From JBBQXK01 sp038209775 (GTDB lineage Bacteria; Pseudomonadota; Alphaproteobacteria; Rhodobacterales; Rhodobacteraceae): 64,000 nucleotides of DNA. A program made the translations under genes and the position numbers. The stretch lies in the NCBI GenBank assembly GCA_038209775.1, contig JBBQXK010000005.1:1-64000 (forward strand), written 5' to 3'. Below the pieces are notes generated by a model. That model did not search any database. It saw only the letters and a list, made by a program, of their open reading frames with translations, and had not been told where the DNA came from. Shown piece by piece: positions 1 to 7,565 of this stretch (position 1 is the first letter of the stretch; each line of letters starts with the position of its first letter).

Positions 1-627
1 GACCGCGACCACGGCGGCCTGCCGAAACAGGGGCGCGGGGCGCGCTGGGTGCGGGACATCCTTGCGGCGCACCAGGTTGCAGGCATCGCGCGGATCGAGC
101 TTCTGGCGCAGCCGCGGGTCCTGGGGCATGTCTTCAACCCGGTCAGCTTCTGGCTTTGCCGCCGGGATGACGACGCGCTGATCGCGGTGATCGCGGAGGT
201 GTCCAACACGTTCGGCGACCGTCACAGCTATCTGTGCCACCATGCCGATCTGCGGCCGATCCGGCCCGACGATCACCTGACCGCCAGCAAGATATTCCAC
301 GTCTCGCCGTTCCAGCCCATCGACGGGGGCTATACCTTCCGCTTCGACATTGGGGCCGAGCGGATCGGCATCTGGATCGACTATGCACAATCCACCGACG
401 ATCCGGTCGCGCCCAGGGGGACATCCCCCGGCGGGCTGATCGCGACACTGACCGGCAAGCGCAGGCCGCTCACCAACCGCATCATCCTTGGTGCGATGCT
501 GCGGCGCCCGTTGGGGGCACGGCGGGTGCTGGCGCTGATCCACTGGCAGGCAGTCAAGCTGTGGTGGAAAGGGGGCGGGTTCCGTCCGCGCCCGACGCCG
601 CCTGAACACGAGATCACGCGCGGATGA
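1..627 (+). CDS. DUF1365 family protein, 5' truncated by window edge
   Basis: This is the 3' part of a DUF1365-family gene. The frame is open to the first base, so the real start lies upstream; the internal GTG at 49 is not a credible start because family-like sequence (DRDHG) precedes it. The 208 visible residues include the family motif FNPVSFW (visible residues 45-51) and a following DRHSYLCH stretch. The biochemical role of DUF1365 is not established. In alphaproteobacteria it usually sits with an FAD/NAD-binding oxidoreductase and cyclopropane-fatty-acid synthase genes, which hints at lipid modification, but those partners would lie outside this window. Its stop codon overlaps the start of the next gene by four bases (ATGA), so the two are probably translationally coupled. 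Confidence 0.88.
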   Translation, partial: DRDHGGLPKQGRGARWVRDILAAHQVAGIARIELLAQPRVLGHVFNPVSFWLCRRDDDALIAVIAEVSNTFGDRHSYLCHHADLRPIRPDDHLTASKIFHVSPFQPIDGGYTFRFDIGAERIGIWIDYAQSTDDPVAPRGTSPGGLIATLTGKRRPLTNRIILGAMLRRPLGARRVLALIHWQAVKLWWKGGGFRPRPTPPEHEITRG

Positions 628-1856
628 CGCCGCGTCCCGCCCGCCTGCCGGCCTATGCGATGTTCGCGGCGCTGCTGGCAGCGGCGGGGCTGCCGATCTA
701 CATCCACGCGCCCAAGTTCTATGTCGACAGCTACGGCGTCAACCTTGCCACGCTCGGCCTTGTGCTGGGGCTGTTGCGGCTGATCGATCTGGTGCAGGAC
801 CCCGCCCTTGGCTGGCTGGCCGAGCGTGGCAGACACCGGCGCGGCCCGATGGTCGCGGTCGCGGCAGGGCTGATGGCGCTGGCGATGCTGGCGCTTCTGG
901 CCGTCCCCCCCCCGATTGCACCGCTTCTGTGGTTCGCGCTGACCCTCATCGTCCTGTTCTCGGCCTTCTCCTTCCTTACCATCTGCTTTTACGCACAGGG
1001 CGTCGCCTTCGCCCCCACCCTCGGCCCCACCGGCCACCTGCAACTGGCCGGCTGGCGCGAGGCCGGCGCCCTGATCGGCGTCTCGCTTGCCGCCGTCGCC
1101 CCCGTGGCGCTGGCCGCCGCGACCGACCGCCCCTTTGCCGCCTTCGCCTTCGGCTTTGCCGCCCTCGCCCTTGTCGCCACCCTCGCCATGCGCGGCCAGT
1201 GGGGGGCCACCCCCGTCATGGCGCAACCCCGCTTCGGGCCCGTGCTGCGCGATCCGATGGCGCGCCGCCTCCTGATCCTGTCGCTGGTCAACGGCGCACC
1301 TGTCGCCGTCACCTCGACGCTGTTCCTGTTCTTCGTCGAAAGCCGCCTTGCCGCTCCGGGGTGGGAAGGCCCGCTTCTGTTGCTGTTCTTCCTTGCCGCC
1401 GCGATATCGACCCCCCTCTGGACCCGCCTCGCCGCCACCCACGGCGCGAAACGCGTCCTTCTGGCCGGCATGACCCTTGCCATCGCGGCCTTCCTCTTTG
1501 CCCTGACCGTAGGCCCCGGCGACACGCTGGCCTTCGCCGCCATCTCTGCGGCATCCGGCGCGGCCCTCGGGGCCGATATGGTGCTGTTGCCCGCGATCTT
1601 TGCCCGACATCTGGCCGGGCGCTTTCCGGGGGCCGAGGCGCTGGCCTTCGGGCTGTGGTCCTTCGCGTCGAAACTGGCCCTCGCACTGGCCGCCGTCACC
1701 CTGCTGCCCCTCCTCGACGCGGGCGGCTTCGTGGCGGGGGCGCAGAACACCGACAGCGCGCTGTCGCTTCTCACGATCCTCTACGCCGGGCTGCCCTGCC
1801 TTCTGAAACTGGCAGCCATCGCACTTTTGCTCGCCACCCCTGTCCCCGAGGTCTGA
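624..1856 (+). CDS. MFS transporter, MFS_2 / GPH-like
   Basis: A 410-residue integral membrane protein with about twelve hydrophobic segments, the normal size for a major facilitator. The cytoplasmic loop 2-3 signature is visible as DPALGWLAERGR (about residues 59-70). The sequence resembles the MFS_2 (glycoside-pentoside-hexuronide:cation symporter-like) branch. The substrate cannot be read from the sequence. It starts inside the stop of the DUF1365 gene and is followed after four bases by the DUF3833 gene. The tight packing with DUF1365, DUF3833 and an SDR suggests one operon and a shared, probably lipid- or envelope-related, role; that is inference from neighbourhood only. Confidence 0.85.
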   Translation: MTPRPARLPAYAMFAALLAAAGLPIYIHAPKFYVDSYGVNLATLGLVLGLLRLIDLVQDPALGWLAERGRHRRGPMVAVAAGLMALAMLALLAVPPPIAPLLWFALTLIVLFSAFSFLTICFYAQGVAFAPTLGPTGHLQLAGWREAGALIGVSLAAVAPVALAAATDRPFAAFAFGFAALALVATLAMRGQWGATPVMAQPRFGPVLRDPMARRLLILSLVNGAPVAVTSTLFLFFVESRLAAPGWEGPLLLLFFLAAAISTPLWTRLAATHGAKRVLLAGMTLAIAAFLFALTVGPGDTLAFAAISAASGAALGADMVLLPAIFARHLAGRFPGAEALAFGLWSFASKLALALAAVTLLPLLDAGGFVAGAQNTDSALSLLTILYAGLPCLLKLAAIALLLATPVPEV

Positions 1857-1860
1857 TGCA

Positions 1861-2415
1861 ATGCTCCTGACCGGCCTTCTGATCGGCATTATCCTGGCCC
1901 TGGCCGCCGTGGCGCTCCACGCGCGCACCCTGACCTTCCGCGCCCAGTCCCCCGCCGATCTGGCGGGCAAGGGGACGGCCTTCGACCTGCGGCAACACCT
2001 GAGCGGCCCGATCCTGTGCGAAGGCGTCGTATTCGGCCCCACGGGCCGCGTCGCGTCGCGCTTTGTGGCCGACATGCAGGGCACATGGGACGGCAACCAA
2101 GGCATCCTTGCCGAGACGTTCCGCTACGACAACGGCCGGGTGCAGAACCGGCAATGGACCCTGACGCTGGCCGCCGATGGCAGCATCGCGGCGACCGCCC
2201 CCGATATCGAAGGGGTGGCAACGGGCCGGGTCGCAGGCCCCGCTGTCAATCTCAACTACCGCATCCGTCTGGACGCACAGGCGGGCGGTCATGTGCTTGA
2301 CGTCACCGACTGGATGTACCTGATGGACAACGGCACCATCATGAACCGCAGCCAGTTCCGCAAATTCGGCGTTACAGTGGCGGAACTGGTGGCGACACTG
2401 CGGCCAAAGGAGTAG
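1861..2415 (+). CDS. DUF3833 family protein
   Basis: A 184-residue protein with an N-terminal hydrophobic segment (about residues 2-20) that would act as a membrane anchor or uncleaved signal, followed by a soluble domain. The domain matches DUF3833: a beta-rich repeat of substitutions around GTWDGNQG and a C-terminal VTDWMYLMDNG segment with NRSQFRKFG near the end. No function is known for DUF3833. It lies four bases after the MFS gene and four bases before the SDR gene, so it belongs to the same operon. The hydrophobic N-terminus places the domain on the periplasmic side or tethered to the inner membrane. Confidence 0.82.
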   Translation: MLLTGLLIGIILALAAVALHARTLTFRAQSPADLAGKGTAFDLRQHLSGPILCEGVVFGPTGRVASRFVADMQGTWDGNQGILAETFRYDNGRVQNRQWTLTLAADGSIAATAPDIEGVATGRVAGPAVNLNYRIRLDAQAGGHVLDVTDWMYLMDNGTIMNRSQFRKFGVTVAELVATLRPKE

Positions 2416-2418
2416 GCG

Positions 2419-3162
2419 ATGCGGGAATGGGGTGGCAAGCGGTACTGGCTGGTGGGCGCGTCCGAAGGTCTGGGTCTGGCCCTCGCCCGCCTGATCTCGG
2501 GGGCCGGGGCCGAGGTGATCCTGTCCGCCCGGAACGAGGCGCGTCTGGCCGAGGCCGTGGCCGCCATGCCCGGTCGTGCCGTGGCCGTGCCCTGTGACGT
2601 GGCCGATGCCGCATCTGTCAAGGCGGCGGCAGCTGCGGCGGGCAAGATTGACGGCGTGGTGTTCCTTGCAGGCGTCTACTGGCCGATGCGCGCCCAGGAA
2701 TGGGACACGGCCCGGGCCGAGGCGATGGCCGATGTCAACTTCACCGGCCTCATGCGCGTGATCGGTGCCGCCCTGCCGCCGATGGTGGCCCGCGATGCGG
2801 GGCATGTGGTCATCACCGGCTCGCTCTCGGGCTTTCGCGGGCTGCCCGGCGCCATCGGCTATGCCGCGTCAAAGGCGGGCACGATGGTGCTGGCGGAATC
2901 CCTCTACGCCGACCTGCGGGGCACCGGCATAACGGTACAACTCGCCAACCCCGGCTTCATCAAGACGCGCCTGACCGAAAAGAACGACTTCCCGATGCCC
3001 TTCATCATGGACCCCGAAGCGGCGGCACAAGAGATGTTCGAACTGATGTGTACCGACCACTTCAAGAAAAGCTTCCCCATGGTGTTCTCCTGGCTGTTCC
3101 GGGGGGGGCAGTTCTTGCCGGACTGGGCGTGGTACGGGTTGTTCGGGCGGGGCAAGGGTTAG
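2419..3162 (+). CDS. SDR family NAD(P)-dependent oxidoreductase
   Basis: A 247-residue classical short-chain dehydrogenase/reductase. The Rossmann cofactor loop is present as GASEGLG (residues 13-19), the catalytic Ser is S135 (ITGSLSG), and the YxxxK pair is Y148/K152 (GYAASK). N107 in DVNFTG fits the fourth catalytic position. The C-terminus (about 205-247) is rich in aromatic residues and may face the membrane. It is the last gene of the cluster beginning with DUF1365. Substrate unknown. After the stop, a GC-rich imperfect hairpin (about 3180-3225) may end the transcript. Confidence 0.87.
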   Translation: MREWGGKRYWLVGASEGLGLALARLISGAGAEVILSARNEARLAEAVAAMPGRAVAVPCDVADAASVKAAAAAAGKIDGVVFLAGVYWPMRAQEWDTARAEAMADVNFTGLMRVIGAALPPMVARDAGHVVITGSLSGFRGLPGAIGYAASKAGTMVLAESLYADLRGTGITVQLANPGFIKTRLTEKNDFPMPFIMDPEAAAQEMFELMCTDHFKKSFPMVFSWLFRGGQFLPDWAWYGLFGRGKG

Positions 3163-3366
3163 CACCGACGGCACGACGGGCGCGCGGGGTCTGCTCCGCG
3201 TGCCCCCCCGTCTCACATCATCAAACGGCACCGCCTTCCCGATCACATCTTCGCGCAGACGGTGCGCCCCTGCACACCCCCTCCCCATCCACCGCCCTTG
3301 ACCCCCCCTAAACCCCGCCCCACCTTCCTCACCGCGCCGAACCGGCGTGGCAACCGGAGCGATCCC

Positions 3367-4056
3367 ATGCTGAAATTCTACTACCACCCCTCGCCCAACC
3401 CCGCCAAAGTGGCGCTCTTGCTGGAAGAACTGGGTGCGCCGTATGAGGTGGTGCCGGTGGACACCCGCAAGGGCGAACAGCACATGCCCGCCTTCCTTGC
3501 AATCAACCCCAACGGCAAGACCCCGGCCCTGACCGACGGCGACGCCACGATCTTCGACAGCACCGCGATCCTGATGTATCTGGCGAACAAGCACGCCAAG
3601 TTTCTGCCCGCCAAAGACGATGCGGCGCAGGGGCGGTTCCTGTCATGGATGGCGTTCGTGTCCAGCGGGATCGGGCCCTACTCCGGGCAGGCCGTGCATT
3701 TCAAGTATTTCGCACCCGAGCCCAAGGTCTACGCCGTCAACCGCTATGAGTTCGAGGCAGAGCGTCACTGGGCGCTGATCGACGCCGAACTGGCCCGCGG
3801 CGAATGGATGATGGGCGGCACCTACACCGTCCTCGACATGGCGGTCTGGGGCTGGGCGCGCGCCGTGCCGTTCATCTTTGGCGAAGGTGGGTGGACCAGG
3901 TTTCCGAACCTCAAGCGGTTCATGGATGCCGTCAACGCCCGCCCCGCCGCACAGGCCGCCGAAGCGCTGGCAGGCAAGCATGCCTTCAAAAAGGACATGG
4001 ACGCCGAGGCAAAGGACGCGATGTTCCCGCAGAACAAGCGCCTCGCCACCGCCTGA
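3367..4056 (+). CDS. glutathione S-transferase family protein
   Basis: A 229-residue cytosolic GST. The N-terminal thioredoxin-like domain (1-80) opens with FYYHPSPNP, has the cis-proline-type stretch NPNGKTPAL (48-56) and the DSTAI segment (64-68) that contacts the gamma-glutamyl part of glutathione. The all-alpha C-terminal domain carries the N-capping-box-like YTVLDMAVWGW (153-163). The catalytic residue is probably Ser9 or Tyr5/Tyr6, as in beta/Nu-type enzymes; this is inferred from position only. The start at 3367 was chosen because upstream codons in this frame read as proline-rich junk and a GGAG-like site lies just before. The gene stands alone, about 200 bases after the SDR gene. Confidence 0.88.
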   Translation: MLKFYYHPSPNPAKVALLLEELGAPYEVVPVDTRKGEQHMPAFLAINPNGKTPALTDGDATIFDSTAILMYLANKHAKFLPAKDDAAQGRFLSWMAFVSSGIGPYSGQAVHFKYFAPEPKVYAVNRYEFEAERHWALIDAELARGEWMMGGTYTVLDMAVWGWARAVPFIFGEGGWTRFPNLKRFMDAVNARPAAQAAEALAGKHAFKKDMDAEAKDAMFPQNKRLATA

Positions 4057-4063
4057 CCGCGTC

Positions 4064-4087
4064 CTGCGCCCGCTCCGGCGGGCGCAG
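4064..4087 (+). terminator. GC-rich hairpin after the GST gene
   Basis: A perfect 10-bp stem (CTGCGCCCGC with its complement) closes a four-base loop TCCG, eight bases after the GST stop codon. No T-run follows, so this is a terminator-like or mRNA-stabilising hairpin rather than a textbook intrinsic terminator. Confidence 0.5.
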
Positions 4088-4151
4088 GGCCCCGAACACC
4101 GTCCCACCCGGGCGGCGTTCGCTGTCGCCCGGACGGGTCCGGCGCTATCCC

Positions 4152-4244
4152 CCCGATTCGCCCCGCATGGTTAACACGCCCCGCTGCCCCCGCGCGTGCA
4201 TACGCGGTGTGCATCGGGTGTGCATCGGATGCAGCCCCCCGAAA
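4152..4244. repeat. GTTAAC / TGCAT-cluster intergenic element, copy A
   Basis: Between the convergent GST and saccharopine dehydrogenase genes lies an element sharing ordered blocks with 30664-30766: CCCGATTCGC, then GTTAAC beginning exactly 18 bases after the start of that block, then a cluster of TGCAT/TGCATACG words (4197-4234), and a closing CCCCCCGAAA. It encodes no evident protein. Function unknown. Confidence 0.55.
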
Positions 4245-4297
4245 ACGCCCCAAGCCAACAGCTTAATCCAGCGCCCGCAACCACTTGGCCCACCCCC

Positions 4298-5440
4298 TCA
4301 CATCAAATGATCCACCCGCGCCAGATACTGCGCCAACCCCCCCACCTCACCCAGCCACCGCCCCACCAGCCGCGGATCATGCGGTGCCGCATGCACCCCC
4401 ACAGGCACCTCGCGCGCCATCACCGCCTCGATCCCCAGCGACACCGGCACTGATACCAGCCGCCCCATCGCAGTGCCCCTGGCATCCCCCCAGGCATCCA
4501 TCGCCCAGGTCTGGTGAAACACAATCCGCCCCTCACGCTCAGCCTTCAGCGACACGAACAGCACCACGCGGTCCGGCTCGCCCGGGGCATAGGAATTGGC
4601 CTTGAGGAACCCCGCCGCCATCTCGGCAAGCCGCACATCCCCCTCCGGCCCCGACAGCCCCTCGATCTCGGCAAACACCGGCGCCCATGCCTCGGCCCAG
4701 CCGTTCAGCCGGATCGTCCCCCGCACGAAATCGCGCACTTTCCACGCGGAATCAAAGCGGTAGTCTTGCAGGAACGGCAGGCTGTCGCGGTTGGGATAGA
4801 CCTCGAACGTCTCGGGCAACGGCAAGGGCGCGTCATAGGCGGTGATCGCGTCCCATGGCCGGGTAACGCGCAACTCGCTGAAGTTGCGCAGCGACCGCGA
4901 CGGCGACCGCAGCGCCTTCAGCACACCCACCGGCGCCCATGAAAACTTGTAGCGAAACGCGTTGGGAATCTTCGGCACGCCGCCGCAATAAGACATGAAA
5001 CTCAGCACGTTATCGGCGTGATAACCGGCACTCGCCCGGTACCGCGCCACCAGATCATGCGCCATCAGATGGTCGATGCCCGGGTCCAGCCCTACCTCGT
5101 TCAGGCTGACCAGCCCAGCCGCGCGAAACGCATCATCCAGCGCCCGCATCTCGGGCGCGATATAGGATGACGATACGAAATGCGCCTCTTTGGTCAGGCA
5201 AACCTCAGCAATCCCAACATGTTGGTCGGCAGGCAGCATCGACACCGCGATGTCTCCCGGTGCCAGCGCCGCCGTCAGCGCCTCCAGCGAATACGCCCGG
5301 ATATCGGCCTGCAGCCCTGCCAATGCCTCTTCTGCCTTGGCCACCGTGCGGTTCCACACCACCACCGGATGCCCTGCCCCGATCAGCCGCCGCAACCCCG
5401 GCCCCGACGAAAGCCCCGTGCCGCACCAATGGATTGTCAT
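4298..5440 (-). CDS. saccharopine dehydrogenase family protein (SDH-type)
   Basis: A 380-residue protein with an N-terminal Rossmann dinucleotide-binding domain (GTGLSSG at 7-13) and the catalytic domain of saccharopine dehydrogenase (SNEVGLDPG-like segment, here LNEVGLDPGIDHLMA). It most likely cleaves saccharopine to glutamate and 2-aminoadipate-6-semialdehyde. It starts 12 bases after the stop of the lysine-forming-type saccharopine dehydrogenase gene, with a good ribosome site (AAGGAA) in that gap, so the two form an operon. In plants and animals the equivalent activities are fused as LKR/SDH. The pair is a plausible lysine-degradation module. Related homospermidine-synthase-like members exist, so the exact reaction is inferred. 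Confidence 0.85.
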   Translation of the reverse strand: MTIHWCGTGLSSGPGLRRLIGAGHPVVVWNRTVAKAEEALAGLQADIRAYSLEALTAALAPGDIAVSMLPADQHVGIAEVCLTKEAHFVSSSYIAPEMRALDDAFRAAGLVSLNEVGLDPGIDHLMAHDLVARYRASAGYHADNVLSFMSYCGGVPKIPNAFRYKFSWAPVGVLKALRSPSRSLRNFSELRVTRPWDAITAYDAPLPLPETFEVYPNRDSLPFLQDYRFDSAWKVRDFVRGTIRLNGWAEAWAPVFAEIEGLSGPEGDVRLAEMAAGFLKANSYAPGEPDRVVLFVSLKAEREGRIVFHQTWAMDAWGDARGTAMGRLVSVPVSLGIEAVMAREVPVGVHAAPHDPRLVGRWLGEVGGLAQYLARVDHLM

Positions 5441-5452
5441 GGCCGTTTCCTT

Positions 5453-6502
5453 TCACAGATTGCGGATGTGCTGGTCATATGTGGCCTTGGCCCTGCCCCA
5501 GACACCACCGTCAAGGGCGGGCAGCGACAGCAGCGTCGGCAGCAACTGGGTCGCGTAATCCTCACTGGATTCAACGGGTAACAGCGAGGGCAGGTTGTCG
5601 ATTGCGGTCACGTCCAGCACCGGATCACTGGCCACCCGCAGCGCGGGCGCATCCCAGTCGGTGGCCCGGTCATAGACCTTGATGGGTGAGAAATCCGAGG
5701 TCGGATCGCACGCGATATCGCCGATCACCCGCAGCGCGCGGGGGGCGGTCAGCGCCGAATGTGGCACGAACACAGGGCACCCGGGACGGGCCAGGATGCA
5801 GTTGAGAAAGATCGCGTGTTCAAGCACTTGCGGGAACGGCCCGCCCGATGCGGTCTCGGCCATGTCCCACCCTGTGACCGGCACACCCATCGCACCACAC
5901 AGGTCAGACGCGCCGGTGCCGACCCGCCCAAGCGCCCCGATCACGATCACCCCGGGCCGGCCAAGCCCCGCCATTTCCCGCGCCAGATCATCAACCAAGG
6001 CCCGCCGCCCCGCATACCGCGCCACCGGCCCCGCAATCCCGCCCCGGGCCTGTGCGGCCCAGCATTTCAACGCCACCGCCGCCCCCGCATACCCCGCCCA
6101 GTACCCGAACGCCGCCACCCGGCGACCCGCCTCATCCACCAGATACTCCAGATCGTACAGCGTCCCGCCCCCCGCCACGAACCGGCGCAGCAGCACTTGC
6201 CCCGCAGGCTGGCCCTTGAACGCATGGCCGAACATGATGTGGCGGTGAATCAGGGGGGTGCCATCCTCGGGCAACTCCTTGAGACCAAAGATGATTGCAT
6301 CGCGCGGGGCGTCGGGCCAGGAATTCTGGGGTGCCACGTCACAGCCTGCCGCCACATACCCCTCCAACCCCACCGCCCGTACCGACGACCGCTCAACCGT
6401 CACGCGAACCCCTGCCGCGATCAGTGCTGCGGCCCCGTCGGGCATCAGCCCGGTGCGTTCCTCATGCGGGCGTTGTTCGGCGCGCAGCCACAGATGTGTC
6501 AT
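5453..6502 (-). CDS. saccharopine dehydrogenase, L-lysine-forming type (LKR-like)
   Basis: A 349-residue member of the alanine dehydrogenase/PNT-like family that includes yeast Lys1 (saccharopine dehydrogenase, NAD+, L-lysine-forming). Visible features: the N-terminal MTHLWLRAEQRPHEERTGL segment with the conserved RxE..ERT pattern, HIMFGHAFKGQ, and a nucleotide-binding core around VIVIGALGRVGTGA. In the degradative direction it would join lysine and 2-oxoglutarate (lysine-ketoglutarate reductase). Start at 6502 is supported by AAGGGG seven bases upstream; longer frames upstream run into the divergent promoter. First gene of the two-gene saccharopine operon and divergent from the SGNH gene at 6600. 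Confidence 0.87.
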   Translation of the reverse strand: MTHLWLRAEQRPHEERTGLMPDGAAALIAAGVRVTVERSSVRAVGLEGYVAAGCDVAPQNSWPDAPRDAIIFGLKELPEDGTPLIHRHIMFGHAFKGQPAGQVLLRRFVAGGGTLYDLEYLVDEAGRRVAAFGYWAGYAGAAVALKCWAAQARGGIAGPVARYAGRRALVDDLAREMAGLGRPGVIVIGALGRVGTGASDLCGAMGVPVTGWDMAETASGGPFPQVLEHAIFLNCILARPGCPVFVPHSALTAPRALRVIGDIACDPTSDFSPIKVYDRATDWDAPALRVASDPVLDVTAIDNLPSLLPVESSEDYATQLLPTLLSLPALDGGVWGRAKATYDQHIRNL

Positions 6503-6599
6503 CACCACCCCTTGCCGGAAACACGCCGTTTCGGCGCGCATGCCTTCCCTTTTGCCCTTCCTGATACCAGATGAAGCCGCAGGAAACAGGGGGGTGCAG

Positions 6600-7565
6600 A
6601 TGCGCCGGGGCTTGATCTGGACATTGGGGTTGACCGCGCTGGGGGCTGCGGCCGCAATCCTGTGGCTGCGCCAGCCCGCCACCCTGTCGGCGGACGCGTT
6701 CGCGGCGCGTTACAATATGCCCCTGCCACCGCCCTCGGCGGCGATGACCGTCTATCATCTGGGGCACAGTCTGGTCGGCCGCGACATGCCCGCGATGGTC
6801 GGACAACTGGCAAAGGCGGCGGGGTTTCAGGGCCATGCTTACGCCAGCCAGCTTGGCTGGGGCGCGTCGCTGAACCAGCACAAGGCGGGCGATGTGCCCG
6901 GATTTGCACAGGAAAACGCCCATCCCGCCCATCGGCCCGCGCCCGAGGCGCTGGCCAGCGGCACCTACGATGCCGTCATCCTGACCGAGATGGTCGAATT
7001 GCGCGATGCCGTCCGCTATCACGACAGCGCCACGGCGCTGGCCCATTGGGCGCAGGCCGCGCGGGCCGCCAACCCCGACGTGCGGGTCTATCTGTACGAG
7101 ACGTGGCACCGGCTGGATGACCCCGACGGCTGGCTGAACCGCATCGACACCGACCTTGCCGGCCTTTGGGAAGGCAGGCTTGCCCGCCCCGTGATGGCCA
7201 TGGCCGACACCGGCACCATCCACATCATCCCCGCCGGACAGGCGTTGGCCGCCGTGGTGCGCGCGGTCGAGGCGGGGCAGGTGCCGGGTCTGACCAGCCG
7301 GAATGACCTGTTTGCGCAGCAGACCGACGGCACCACGGATCCGATCCACCTGAATGACCTTGGCGCCTATGTTGTGGCATTGGTGCATTTCGCGGCACTC
7401 TACCACCGTTCGCCTGCCGGTTTGCCCCACCGCCTGCAGCGCGCCGATGGCACCATGGCGGATGCCTTGCCGGATCAGGCGGTGGCACCCATACAGTCGC
7501 TGGTCTGGCAGGTCGTCCGGGGGTATGCTCCGGCGGGTGTAGGCGGTCGCGGGGGGCTGGAATGA
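6600..7565 (+). CDS. membrane-anchored SGNH/GDSL hydrolase-like protein
   Basis: A 321-residue protein with an N-terminal hydrophobic anchor (about residues 5-23) and a periplasmic domain. GHSL with S57 fits the block I nucleophile position of SGNH hydrolases, and DPIH (D247, H250) fits the block V Asp-x-x-His pair. The fold assignment is by motif only; the usual GDS is replaced by GHS. It shares YETWH and IPAGQA motifs, in the same order, with the first 230 residues of the next gene, so the two are paralogous. Position at the head of an EPS locus suggests removal or transfer of acyl groups on a polysaccharide. The ATG at 6600 has a G-rich ribosome site; a GTG at 6594 is possible. Confidence 0.72.
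   Translation: MRRGLIWTLGLTALGAAAAILWLRQPATLSADAFAARYNMPLPPPSAAMTVYHLGHSLVGRDMPAMVGQLAKAAGFQGHAYASQLGWGASLNQHKAGDVPGFAQENAHPAHRPAPEALASGTYDAVILTEMVELRDAVRYHDSATALAHWAQAARAANPDVRVYLYETWHRLDDPDGWLNRIDTDLAGLWEGRLARPVMAMADTGTIHIIPAGQALAAVVRAVEAGQVPGLTSRNDLFAQQTDGTTDPIHLNDLGAYVVALVHFAALYHRSPAGLPHRLQRADGTMADALPDQAVAPIQSLVWQVVRGYAPAGVGGRGGLE

Noticed and set aside
381..2105. A 574-codon minus-strand ORF over DUF1365/MFS/DUF3833
   Set aside because: Arg/Gly/Gln-rich, low-complexity translation antisense to three well-supported genes; a GC-skew shadow.
4168..4175. TTAACCAT-like CtrA half-site (minus strand)
   Set aside because: Lies between two convergent gene ends and is part of a repeated element; no promoter there.
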